Below are positions 1 to 6,739 of a DNA stretch of 26,972 bases, piece by piece. Source of the stretch: Syntrophaceae bacterium UBA2188 (lineage in GTDB: Bacteria; Desulfobacterota; BSN033; UBA1163); assembly GCA_002327985.1 (NCBI GenBank), contig DCVM01000164.1:1-26972 (forward strand). The letters run 5' to 3'. The translations under genes were made by a program, and so were the position numbers. Below the pieces are notes generated by a model. The model did not search any database, was not told the DNA's origin, and saw only the letters and a program-made list of their open reading frames with translations. The stretch's first letter is position 1. Each line of letters starts with the position of its first letter.

Positions 1-761
1 TTGGTCACATCGACGACATTATTGATGGAGCGAATGCCTACCTTCTCCAATCGGTTTCGCATCCACTGCGGAGAGGGGCCTATTTTTACTCCTTCGATCA
101 TGCGCGCCACATATCGGGGACAGAGATCCGGGTCCAGAAGAGTCACGGATGTTTTCTGGTGAATCTCACTGCCCGCGTCAGATAGCGACAGGCTCGGATA
201 TTTGAGCCGCTGATCGGTGAGGGCCGCAATCTCTCTCGCCACTCCGATCAGACAGAGCCAGTCCGGACGATTTGGTGTGATGCTGATATCGAGGATCGTA
301 TCCGCCAATCCCAGGGCTTCCCCGAGGCTCACGCCAAGAGAGGCATCGGGATCGAGGATCATAATCCCAGAAGCCTCCTGCCCCAAACCCAGTTCGATCT
401 CCGAACAGAGCATCCCTTCGGAGGCCTCTCCCCTGATTTTAGACCGTTTGATTTCAATGCCGTTCGGGAGTTTCGCTCCAACCAGGGCAAGGGGAACTCT
501 CTGCCCTTCCCGGATATTCGTGGCGCCGCAGACAATCGAAAATTTCTCCTGATGGGTTTTTGCTTCGACCAGAGAAAGGCGGTCCGCATTGGGGTGTCTC
601 CGGATGGATTGAATCTCAACCACAACGATCTTCTCAAGCCCCTGACCTGTCTGCGTGGCCGCCTCGACCTCCAGGCCTCCCATGGTCAGAAGGTTGATCA
701 ACTCCTTTACCCCCACCCGGATATCCACATAATCCCTGAGCCAGTTGAGACTGATCTTCAT
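1..761 (-). CDS. pheT: Phenylalanine-tRNA ligase beta subunit, N-terminal part (runs off left edge)
   Basis: This is the beta chain of the alpha2-beta2 enzyme that charges tRNA-Phe in the cytosol. The ATG at 761-759 follows a GGAG, and the frame stays open for 253 codons to base 1, so the C-terminal two thirds lie outside the window. The protein starts MKISLNWLRDYVDI. An EMAP-type tRNA-binding OB fold follows at about residues 40-150 (HPNADRL, CGATNI, GAKLPNG, SEGMLCSEIELGL). The start of the B3/B5 region carries ITPNRPDCL and, at the window edge, GIRSINNVVDVT. All are typical of PheT. No frameshift was seen where I read the frame. It lies 96 bp behind the YacP gene on the same strand. The alpha-chain gene pheS, its usual upstream partner, is not in this window. 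Confidence 0.97.
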   Translation of the reverse strand, partial: MKISLNWLRDYVDIRVGVKELINLLTMGGLEVEAATQTGQGLEKIVVVEIQSIRRHPNADRLSLVEAKTHQEKFSIVCGATNIREGQRVPLALVGAKLPNGIEIKRSKIRGEASEGMLCSEIELGLGQEASGIMILDPDASLGVSLGEALGLADTILDISITPNRPDWLCLIGVAREIAALTDQRLKYPSLSLSDAGSEIHQKTSVTLLDPDLCPRYVARMIEGVKIGPSPQWMRNRLEKVGIRSINNVVDVT

Positions 762-781
762 GGTACTCCAATTGCGGATTT

Positions 782-814
782 CGCCTGCCCGCCGAACAAG
801 TTCTTTGGCAGGCG
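782..814. repeat. REP-like palindrome, CGCCTGCC/GGCAGGCG
   Basis: Two perfect 8-bp arms, at 782-789 and 807-814, enclose 17 bp in the gap between the YacP gene and pheT. Related CCTG..CAGG palindromes lie at 23318-23337 and 24642-24664, which suggests a dispersed short repeat family. On the minus strand the hairpin would lie 20 nt upstream of the pheT start. No T-tract follows, so it does not look like an intrinsic terminator. Confidence 0.6.
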
Positions 815-857
815 GGGATTTCAGATTGGTAATTCCGAATTTCGAAGCTTAGATTCG

Positions 858-1364
858 CTAAAGTTTCCTTAAAGCAGCCCGGGCTCTTTTTTCCTTTTTT
901 GAAAGTCTTCTTGCAAGCCCCTTTTTTTTAATCCCTCCTTCCTCTTCCTCTTCTTCGAAGACTTCTTCAAATTGGTTGGTGGGCCCCTCCAGCTTTTTTC
1001 GAAACTGTTCTGAGGAAATGACCGAAACGGCCATCCGCTCAGCATATCTTGCGATATCCCGATCTGAAGTGACGACAATGGCTCCGGACCCCTTCTCTTT
1101 CACAAGCCTTTTTATCACCTCATCCGCCTTTTCTCCTAACTTTGAAAAGATTAATTCGATCCCCTTTCTACTTTCTTTTTTCTCTGTGCTCCAACCTGCC
1201 TGCCACCCATCAAAAACAACAGTGATCTTGCAGGGCTTGACTTTTTGATAGGCTGAAAGTTGGTTAATAAGACGATCCCGTTCCCATTGAAGTTGGACGG
1301 AGTTGGGGGAAATCAGTGAGCCGATAATATGCAGGAGGTTATAGCCATCAATGAGGAGGTGCAT
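858..1364 (-). CDS. YacP/Rae1-like NYN (PIN-like) domain ribonuclease
   Basis: A 168-residue protein of the YacP (DUF901) family, whose characterised Bacillus member Rae1 is a ribosome-associated endoribonuclease. The PIN-like fold's acidic residues are visible in LLIDGYNLLH (residues 3-12), VVFDGW (about 49-54) and VVTSDRDIA (about 97-105). The tail is a Glu-rich run followed by a Lys/Arg-rich end, suited to RNA or ribosome binding. It starts at an ATG without a clear Shine-Dalgarno sequence. It sits between ilvE and pheT on the same strand. Nuclease function is inferred from the family; the substrate is unknown. Confidence 0.85.
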   Translation of the reverse strand: MHLLIDGYNLLHIIGSLISPNSVQLQWERDRLINQLSAYQKVKPCKITVVFDGWQAGWSTEKKESRKGIELIFSKLGEKADEVIKRLVKEKGSGAIVVTSDRDIARYAERMAVSVISSEQFRKKLEGPTNQFEEVFEEEEEEGGIKKKGLARRLSKKEKRARAALRKL

Positions 1365-1373
1365 AATTGAAAA

Positions 1374-1456
1374 AAGGATGAAGGACCGCTTCGCTTAAGG
1401 ATCGCTGCGCTTTAGGCAAGAGGCCTCTAACCTCCATCCTTAAGGCCCGAAGGGCC
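1374..1456. repeat. Structured intergenic repeats between ilvE and the YacP gene
   Basis: This 116-bp gap is dense in short repeats. A near-identical 16-bp tandem pair lies at 1382-1397 and 1398-1413 (AGGAYCGCTKCGCTT). There is a perfect palindrome AGAGGCCTCT at 1419-1428, an inverted pair AAGGATG (1374-1380) and CATCCTT (1435-1441), and a GGCCC-GAA-GGGCC hairpin at 1444-1456. None is followed by a T-tract on the minus strand. I read it as a REP-type mosaic rather than a terminator; the function is unknown. Confidence 0.55.
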
Positions 1457-1480
1457 GCTCCTCAAGTTTATCGCTCATCT

Positions 1481-2398
1481 TTATAGATAATCCAACCACT
1501 CTTTATATTCAGGGTTTTTTCCCCTCACAATATCGAAAAAGGCGGCCTGAAGCTCTTTGGTGATTGGGCCCGGCTTTCCAACACCGATGATTCGGTCGTC
1601 GACCTCCCGGATCGGTGTGAGTTCAGCGGCCGTCCCTGTGAAAAAAGCCTCTTGGGCAGTATAGAGTTCGTCACGGGTAAATCGTTCCTCAAAAAGAGGG
1701 ATCTTTTTGGACTTGGCGATCTGAATCACTGCATCCCGGGTGATCCCAGGAAGGATCGAGGTGAGGGGCGTGGTTTTCAACACTCCGTTTTTCACCATAA
1801 AGATATTCTCTCCACTGGCCTCTGAAACATAGCCTTCCGTATCAAGCATCAGAGCTTCATCATATCCCATTTTCATCACTTCCCTCTTGGCCAGAACGGA
1901 GTTCACATAATTGCCACAAATCTTCGCTTTGGTCATCATCACATTGACATGGTGACGAGTGTAGGAGGAAACCTTGACCCGAATCCCCTTTTCCAAGGCG
2001 TCTTCTCCCAGATAGGCTCCCCAAGACCAAGTGGCAATCGCAACCCGAATCGGATTATCGGCGGGATACACTCCCATCACCCCGTCTCCAATGAAGGCAA
2101 TCGGCCGGATATATCCTTCCTTTAATTGGTTCACCCGCAGAGTCTCTTTACAGGCGTCTGAGACCTCCTTCTTTGAAAAAGGGATTTGGATATTTCCGAT
2201 ATGGGCCGAATCAAAGAGTCGATCCACATGCTCTCTCAATCTGAAAACCGCTGACTTCCCATCATGACAGAGATAACAACGAATCCCTTCAAAGACAGCT
2301 AACCCATAATGTAGACTATGGGTCAGGATGTGGACATTGGCCTCTTCCCAGGGGATCAATTTCCCATCCAACCAGATCTTCGATACTTTCTGTACCAT
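1481..2398 (-). CDS. ilvE: Branched-chain amino acid aminotransferase
   Basis: This class IV PLP-dependent transaminase makes or breaks down valine, leucine and isoleucine using 2-oxoglutarate/glutamate. The 305-residue protein starts MVQKVSKIWLDGK. It has HYGLAVFEGIRCY, the Schiff-base lysine in MTKAKICGNYVNS (the second K, four residues before N), GYVSEASGENIF and the TSILPGITRD phosphate-binding loop. All fit IlvE. I chose the ATG at 2398 because GGAGGG lies 8 nt upstream. An open frame continues 17 codons further to 2449, but that part would be translated from a palindromic repeat. The leader carries the hairpin at 2424-2443. No other branched-chain synthesis gene is nearby. D-amino-acid or aminodeoxychorismate branches of the fold are less likely given the IlvE-type motifs. 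Confidence 0.95.
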   Translation of the reverse strand: MVQKVSKIWLDGKLIPWEEANVHILTHSLHYGLAVFEGIRCYLCHDGKSAVFRLREHVDRLFDSAHIGNIQIPFSKKEVSDACKETLRVNQLKEGYIRPIAFIGDGVMGVYPADNPIRVAIATWSWGAYLGEDALEKGIRVKVSSYTRHHVNVMMTKAKICGNYVNSVLAKREVMKMGYDEALMLDTEGYVSEASGENIFMVKNGVLKTTPLTSILPGITRDAVIQIAKSKKIPLFEERFTRDELYTAQEAFFTGTAAELTPIREVDDRIIGVGKPGPITKELQAAFFDIVRGKNPEYKEWLDYL

Positions 2399-2423
2399 CA
2401 GACGCGCCCTCCAGAGTGAACTA

Positions 2424-2443
2424 CCCCGCAGCAAGCTGCGGGG
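2424..2443. repeat. Perfect palindrome CCCCGCAGC-AA-GCTGCGGGG
   Basis: Two 9-bp arms with a 2-nt spacer lie in the ilvE leader, about 11 nt upstream of its Shine-Dalgarno site. A degenerate relative (CCCC..AGC-AGA-GCT..GGGG) lies inside the 149-bp repeat at 2566-2586. This points to one REP-type family that has become part of the larger element. Confidence 0.75.
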
Positions 2444-2459
2444 CATCAAATTCTCTAAA

Positions 2460-2608
2460 AAACTTTCCTCCCCCTTGATGGGGGAGGATTAAGGTGGGGG
2501 TGATGATAAGATCATTTCCCCCTCACCCTAACCCTCTCCCCCCAGGGGAGAGGGAGGCCATTCATCCCCCCAGCAGAGCTGAGGGGTATTCTGGCATATT
2601 TTTATAAA
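2460..2608 (+). repeat. 149-bp dispersed repeat, copy A (inverted relative to copy B at 26824-26972)
   Basis: Base-by-base comparison shows that these 149 bp are identical to the reverse complement of 26824-26972. The unit holds three consecutive hairpins: CCTCCCCC/GGGGGAGG (2467-2474 with 2480-2487), a 10-bp stem CCCTCTCCCC/GGGGAGAGGG (2532-2541 with 2545-2554), and CCCC..AGC/GCT..GGGG (2566-2586). It has no ORF, no terminal inverted repeats matching each other and no evident target duplication. It lies between divergent ilvE and the UDP-sugar decarboxylase gene. A REP/MITE-like non-coding element is the likeliest reading. Confidence 0.97.
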
Positions 2609-2693
2609 TTTGAACGGTATCATTTTTTATCCTATTTTAGATGAATTGTCAAAAGAAAGTTTGGAGAGGCCGAAACGAGTGCGTGATGCTCTA

Positions 2694-2699
2694 TATAAT
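2694..2699 (+). promoter_or_regulatory. Possible -10 element (TATAAT) for the UDP-sugar decarboxylase gene
   Basis: A perfect TATAAT lies 94 bp upstream of the start codon, but I see no good -35 at 16-18 bp. The assignment is weak. The rest of the roughly 390-bp gap between 2398 and 2793 holds the palindrome at 2424, the 149-bp repeat and AT-rich leader; no further gene is visible. Confidence 0.25.
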
Positions 2700-2792
2700 A
2701 GAGTTCTTCGCTTTTTTAGAAATCTCGTTTACAAGTCCCTTCTGCTATGGTAATGGTAAGACCTCTACTAAATCATCACGAGGAGGAACCAC

Positions 2793-3737
2793 ATGGAGAA
2801 AACATTGATCACAGGAGGCGCTGGATTTCTCGGCTCCCATCTCTGCGATTTTTTCCTTGCTCAGGGACATGAAGTTATCTGCATGGACAACCTCATTAAA
2901 AAAGAAAATATCGAAAATATTGCCCATCTGATCGGACACGAGAGATTTAAATTTATCAAATATGATGTAACCGAATACTTATATGTCGAGGGAAGTCTTG
3001 ACAATATCCTCCACTTTGCCTCCCTCGCCAGTCCAAAGGATTATTTAGACTATCCCATTCAAACATTAAAAGTAGGATCATTGGGCACCCATAAAGCGCT
3101 CGGTTTGGCAAAGGAAAAGAAAGCCAAATTTCTCCTCGCCTCGACCTCAGAGGTTTATGGAGATCCCATGGTTCATCCTCAACCTGAATCGTACCCAGGC
3201 AATGTTGATCCGGTAGTACCCAGAGGCGTCTACGACGAGGCGAAAAGGTTTGCAGAAGCCATCGCCATGGCTTACCATCGGACCCACGGCCTCCCGACTC
3301 GAATTGCACGGATCTTCAATACCTATGGCCCGCGTATGAGGCTTGATGATGGAAGGGCGCTGCCCAACTTTATGGTTCAGGCATTAAAAGGAGAAGATAT
3401 CACCGTCTACGGGAACGGGACTCAAACCCGAAGCTTCTGCTTTGTGGATGATTTAATTGAAGGCATCAAAAAACTTCTGGATTCCGATGAAGCGGAACCC
3501 ATCAATTTGGGAAACCCTGAGGAAATTAGCATCCTAGACTTCGCAAAAGAAATTGTTCAATTAACAGGAAGTAAAAGTCATATCCATTTTAGCCCCTTGC
3601 CCCAAAATGATCCCAAGGTGAGGCAACCGGACATCACGAAGGCAAAAACCATATTAGGATGGGAACCTAAGATCAATCGTCAGGAAGGTCTGAGAAGAAC
3701 ACTGAAATATTTTAAGAAGAAATTATCAGAAGCTTAG
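2793..3737 (+). CDS. NAD-dependent epimerase/dehydratase, UDP-glucuronate decarboxylase-like
   Basis: An extended short-chain dehydrogenase of 314 residues, the normal length for bacterial UDP-xylose synthase (UXS). The NAD-binding GGAGFLGSH lies at residues 8-16, the STSEVYGDP segment at about 117-125 and the catalytic YxxxK at Y147-K151 (GVYDEAKRFAEA). These are followed by RIFNTYGPRM, YGNGTQTRSFCFVDDL and GNPEEISILDFA. This pattern is closest to UXS, which converts UDP-glucuronate to UDP-xylose for surface polysaccharide. Related dTDP-glucose dehydratases or UDP-glucose epimerases share the fold and cannot be fully excluded. GAGGAGG precedes the ATG. Its 3' end overlaps the convergent M17 N-domain gene by 4 bp. 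No other sugar gene is nearby. Confidence 0.85.
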   Translation: MEKTLITGGAGFLGSHLCDFFLAQGHEVICMDNLIKKENIENIAHLIGHERFKFIKYDVTEYLYVEGSLDNILHFASLASPKDYLDYPIQTLKVGSLGTHKALGLAKEKKAKFLLASTSEVYGDPMVHPQPESYPGNVDPVVPRGVYDEAKRFAEAIAMAYHRTHGLPTRIARIFNTYGPRMRLDDGRALPNFMVQALKGEDITVYGNGTQTRSFCFVDDLIEGIKKLLDSDEAEPINLGNPEEISILDFAKEIVQLTGSKSHIHFSPLPQNDPKVRQPDITKAKTILGWEPKINRQEGLRRTLKYFKKKLSEA

Positions 3738-4342
3738 GTTCTCATCCCGGAATTTGTATCAGCCGTATCTTCTGAAGGAGTGAAAATCCTGATGGGAATG
3801 CGCTCTTCCAAAATGGACTTGGCCGTCTGAACTCCCAAAAGCAGTTCATAAAAATGGTCTCTTCCCTCGGCAAAATAAAGTCGAAGGTTCTCGATCCATG
3901 TCGGATCAAATGAATATCCACGGATATCTAAACAATCCGTAATCCCTTCGATGAGAACCTCTGCCAATTTTCCACAGTCCACGCTGGTGTTCTCTTCATA
4001 TGGAAGGGAAAAGCAAACGCTTGAGGCGTCAAGTTTTTTAAGGGTCTCCAGGAGATGCGGAGAAAGGTCCCGAAGGCGAAGATAACTATATTCCCTCACT
4101 TCACCGAGACCGATAAGAAGGATCATCCGGGGCGTGACCCTTCCCTGGGAAGGAATTAATATCGCTTCCTTCCAATCACCGATCAACTTTTTTTCTACTA
4201 AAAACTTAGACAGCATTCCATTGAGTCTCCAATCGATCCAGCCACTCGATCCTTTGAGGGGTCTTATGTCCTTAAAAAATCCGGTGACCAGGACGTCGCA
4301 TTCCTGGATATCAACCTTCTCCTTTGAAAGAATCACATCCAT
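3734..4342 (-). CDS. Stand-alone leucyl aminopeptidase (M17) N-terminal-domain protein
   Basis: A 202-residue protein resembling only the N-terminal domain of M17 leucyl aminopeptidases, a macro-like regulatory/hexamer-packing domain. It shows DVLVTGFFKD (about 16-25), LNGMLSKFLVEK, EAILIPSQGRV and the diagnostic RMILLIGLGEVREY (about 72-85). The catalytic C-terminal domain, with its metal-binding NTDAEGR and active-site lysine motifs, is absent. The frame is not broken: the stop falls within the convergent neighbour, so this is a compact gene, not an obvious recent truncation. Peptidase activity is not expected. It starts at an ATG preceded by tandem repeats and trails the nusB end of the rib operon. 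Role unknown. Confidence 0.7.
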   Translation of the reverse strand: MDVILSKEKVDIQECDVLVTGFFKDIRPLKGSSGWIDWRLNGMLSKFLVEKKLIGDWKEAILIPSQGRVTPRMILLIGLGEVREYSYLRLRDLSPHLLETLKKLDASSVCFSLPYEENTSVDCGKLAEVLIEGITDCLDIRGYSFDPTWIENLRLYFAEGRDHFYELLLGVQTAKSILEERIPIRIFTPSEDTADTNSGMRT

Positions 4343-4347
4343 ATTAT

Positions 4348-4410
4348 GCTGTAAGTAATAGCTGTAAGTTAATAGGTTAGGGTAACGATGCCGGTTATGT
4401 CAATAGGTTA
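4348..4410. repeat. Tandem and spaced direct repeats upstream of the M17 N-domain gene
   Basis: GCTGTAAGTAATA (4348-4360) is followed directly by GCTGTAAGTTAATA (4361-4374). AATAGGTTA occurs at 4371-4379 and again at 4402-4410, exactly 31 bp apart, about three helical turns. A TTGACA reads on the minus strand at 4403-4398, but its best -10 is poor. These could be operator half-sites or slippage repeats. Confidence 0.5.
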
Positions 4411-4477
4411 TGACTATGGTTAAAAACCCTATCCTTAATTCTTTAACCCAACCGGCTTCTCAGCCTAAATACGATTA

Positions 4478-4936
4478 TTATATAGGCTTATGCACGACCT
4501 CGTTCTGGATTCGGTCTAAAATGCCGTTGATGAATCCTCCAGAATCCTCAGAACCGTATCGTTTTCCGAGGTCAATGGCTTCGTTGAGGGTTACCTTAGG
4601 AGGAATTTCTTCACAGTAGAGGAGCTCAAAAAGAGCCATACGGAGGATATTTCGTTCAATAATATTGATACGATCTAAATGCCAATTTTCAGAATATTTT
4701 TCGATGAGCCGATCGAATTCTTGGCGGTGTTCTAAAACCCCCAGGACAAGACGTCTTAGAAACTCATCCTCCTTTTTACGAGATAAAAAATGTTCCTGAA
4801 ATTGAGTCAGGCCTAGGAGGACGTCCTGTTTAGTAATATTTAATTGATAAAGAACCTGAAGGGCCAACTCCCTCGATTTTCTTCTCGGAATCGAGTCGTA
4901 CCGACTTTTCCTCAAACTATGCTTTACCCTTTCCAA
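4478..4936 (-). CDS. nusB: Transcription antitermination protein NusB
   Basis: NusB binds boxA RNA with NusE/S10 and supports antitermination in rRNA operons. It is an all-helical protein; about 150 residues here match the family. Family features are RRKSRELALQVLYQLN at the N-terminus, INIIERNILRMALFELLY, PPKVTLNEAIDLGKRYGSE and a final FINGILDRI. There is no ATG start. A TTG at 4936 overlaps ribH by 20 bp with AAGGAG too close to it. A second TTG at 4915 lies 1 bp after the ribH stop with GGAAAGGG upstream and gives a more typical length, so translation is probably coupled to ribH. It is the last gene of the rib run, as in many proteobacteria. Confidence 0.93.
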   Translation of the reverse strand: MERVKHSLRKSRYDSIPRRKSRELALQVLYQLNITKQDVLLGLTQFQEHFLSRKKEDEFLRRLVLGVLEHRQEFDRLIEKYSENWHLDRINIIERNILRMALFELLYCEEIPPKVTLNEAIDLGKRYGSEDSGGFINGILDRIQNEVVHKPI

Positions 4937-5396
4937 TCTCCTTCATGAGATTGGCCATTTCAATGGCTGACATCGCTGCGTCAAAACCTTTATTTCCAAC
5001 TTTAGTCCCTGCTCTTTCAATCGCCTGTTCGATGGTATCCGTGATTAAAACTCCGAAGGCAATGGGGACTTCGCTTTCCAAGGTCAGATGGGCGATTCCT
5101 TTGGTCACTTCGTTTGCAATATAGCCAAAATGAGGAGTGGCTCCCCGGATTACAGAACCCAAGCAGATGATGGCATCGTATCGCCCGCTCCTGACCATCT
5201 TTTTAGCAGCAAGAGGAATCTCAAAGGCTCCAGGAACCCGGGCCACATGACAATCCCCCTCATCCGCTCCACTTCGCCTCAGGGCATCTATGGCCCCTTC
5301 CAGAAGTCGCTCACCAATAAAATCATTAAACCGACTCAACACAATCCCGAATTTGAGTCCCTTGGCCATCAGTTTGCCTTCGAAAGTCTTCACCAT
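4917..5396 (-). CDS. ribH: 6,7-dimethyl-8-ribityllumazine synthase
   Basis: RibH condenses 5-amino-6-ribitylaminouracil with 3,4-dihydroxy-2-butanone 4-phosphate, the penultimate riboflavin step, usually in icosahedral or pentameric shells. The 159-residue protein shows SRFNDFIGERLLEGA (21-35), VPGAFEIPLAAKK (54-66), GSVIRGATPHFGYIANE with the catalytic His at 89, and GNKGFDAAMSAIEMANL. AAGGAGAAGAAG precedes the ATG. It lies downstream of ribBA, which supplies one substrate, and its end overlaps the possible upstream start of nusB. Confidence 0.97.
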   Translation of the reverse strand: MVKTFEGKLMAKGLKFGIVLSRFNDFIGERLLEGAIDALRRSGADEGDCHVARVPGAFEIPLAAKKMVRSGRYDAIICLGSVIRGATPHFGYIANEVTKGIAHLTLESEVPIAFGVLITDTIEQAIERAGTKVGNKGFDAAMSAIEMANLMKEIGKGKA

Positions 5397-5494
5397 CTTC
5401 TTCTCCTTTCCACTGAACCCTGTAAAATTCAGGGCTCCGCCAATCCTAAGCGGTTCATCACCCCACTCTTCACCCTTTCAGATTCAGGACCTTG

Positions 5495-5518
5495 CCCTGC
5501 ACCCTACGTGGTGCAGGG
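5495..5518. repeat. Hairpin CCCTGCACC-CTACGT-GGTGCAGGG just after the ribBA stop
   Basis: A perfect 9-bp stem with a 6-nt loop directly abuts the ribBA stop codon in the 122-bp gap before ribH. No U-tract follows on the minus strand, so full termination is unlikely. It may protect upstream mRNA, attenuate, or be another REP-type palindrome. Confidence 0.6.
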
Positions 5519-6730
5519 TCATTCACCTGATTTAATGGAGAGCAAGTGACCCATCTTCTTTGCCTTGGCCTTGAGATATTCAATATTCTCTTGATGGGGT
5601 TTTGTCTCAATCGCCACCCTCTCGACCACCTCAATACCATAGCCTTCCAGACCGATAATTTTCCGAGGATTATTGGTCAACAAGCGAATCTTATGAAGAC
5701 CCAGATCTGCCAAAATCTGTGCCCCAATTCCGTAATCCCTCATATCGGCTTTAAATCCCAATGCTTCATTGGCCTCCACGGTGTCTTTTCCCTCATCCTG
5801 AAGACAGTAGGCTCTTAATTTATTGACCAATCCGATCCCCCTTCCCTCCTGTCTCATATAGACAATGACACCTTTTCCCTCTTTTTCTACCATGGCCATG
5901 GCCGTATGAAGTTGTTCTTCGCAATCGCATCGCCTTGACCCGAAGACATCACCGGTCAGACATTGGGAATGAACCCTTACCAGAACCGTGTCTTCCGGTC
6001 CGATCTCCCCTTTGACCAGGGCAATATGATGATAGGGATCCACATCGTTTTCGTAGGCGATGGCTGTAAACACACCCCCGTATTTAGTAGGAATCACAGC
6101 GGTGACAATCCTTCTAACCAAGGACTCTTTATTGAGGCGATATTTGATCAAGTCGGCAATGGTGACAATTCTCAATCCATGTTCTTCCGCAAAGACAGTG
6201 AGATCGGGCATCCTCGCCATGGTGCCGTCGTCTTTCATAATCTCGCAGATCACTCCTGCTGGCTTCAGCCCTGCTAATCTGGCGAGATCAAGGGAGCCTT
6301 CCGTCTGTCCGGTCCGGACTAATACCCCACCACTTCTTGCCCTTAATGGAAACACATGCCCAGGTGAAACCAAATCTTCAGGGGCGGCCTGTTCATTCAC
6401 AGCCGTCAAAATAGTGGTGGCCCGGTCGGCAGCTGAAATACCCGTAGTCACCCCTTTCCGCGCATCGACGGAGACGGTGAAGGCCGTTTGGAATCGGGAT
6501 GTATTCTCAGAAACCATCATGGGAAGACGGAGCTCATTAAGTCTTTCTTCTGTCAATGAAAGACAAATCAATCCCCTCCCATATTTGGCCATGAAATTGA
6601 TGGCCTCAGGCGTCACCTTCTCTGCGGCCATGGTCAGGTCACCTTCATTTTCCCGATCCTCGTCATCGACCAGGATCACCATCTTTCCCTGGCGAATATC
6701 CTCTAATGCTGCTTCAATTTTTTGAACCAT
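5519..6730 (-). CDS. ribBA: Bifunctional 3,4-dihydroxy-2-butanone-4-phosphate synthase / GTP cyclohydrolase II
   Basis: A 403-residue fusion supplying both entry branches of riboflavin synthesis. The RibB half (1-200) has the acidic loop DDEDRENEGD at 22-31, GLICLSL, HVFPLRA and DLARLAGLKPAGVICEIM. The RibA half (about 205-403) has the zinc ligands C257, C268 and C270 (HSQCLTGDVFGSRRCDC), YMRQEGRGIGL and NNPRKI. The RibB motif usually read as RxGHTE is RTGQTE here (139-144), so the position of the metal-binding His is Gln142 (codon CAG at 6307-6305). GAGG precedes the ATG. It lies between ribE (9 bp upstream) and ribH. Confidence 0.96.
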   Translation of the reverse strand: MVQKIEAALEDIRQGKMVILVDDEDRENEGDLTMAAEKVTPEAINFMAKYGRGLICLSLTEERLNELRLPMMVSENTSRFQTAFTVSVDARKGVTTGISAADRATTILTAVNEQAAPEDLVSPGHVFPLRARSGGVLVRTGQTEGSLDLARLAGLKPAGVICEIMKDDGTMARMPDLTVFAEEHGLRIVTIADLIKYRLNKESLVRRIVTAVIPTKYGGVFTAIAYENDVDPYHHIALVKGEIGPEDTVLVRVHSQCLTGDVFGSRRCDCEEQLHTAMAMVEKEGKGVIVYMRQEGRGIGLVNKLRAYCLQDEGKDTVEANEALGFKADMRDYGIGAQILADLGLHKIRLLTNNPRKIIGLEGYGIEVVERVAIETKPHQENIEYLKAKAKKMGHLLSIKSGE

Positions 6731-6739
6731 TCGAACCTC

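Noticed and set aside
359..637. A 92-codon minus-strand ORF at the left edge
   Set aside because: It is in a different frame from the true pheT reading frame, which runs unbroken through this region.
2460..2608. A CRISPR array or tandem repeat
   Set aside because: The internal hairpins differ from each other and have no regular spacers; the element is a single unit repeated once more at the far end of the window.
5495..5518. Intrinsic terminator between ribBA and ribH
   Set aside because: The hairpin is good, but no U-tract follows on the minus strand, and ribH and nusB continue in the same direction.
6060..6725. A 221-codon plus-strand ORF opposite ribBA
   Set aside because: It lies wholly antisense to a clearly conserved gene, has no ribosome-binding site and looks like a mirror of the coding frame.
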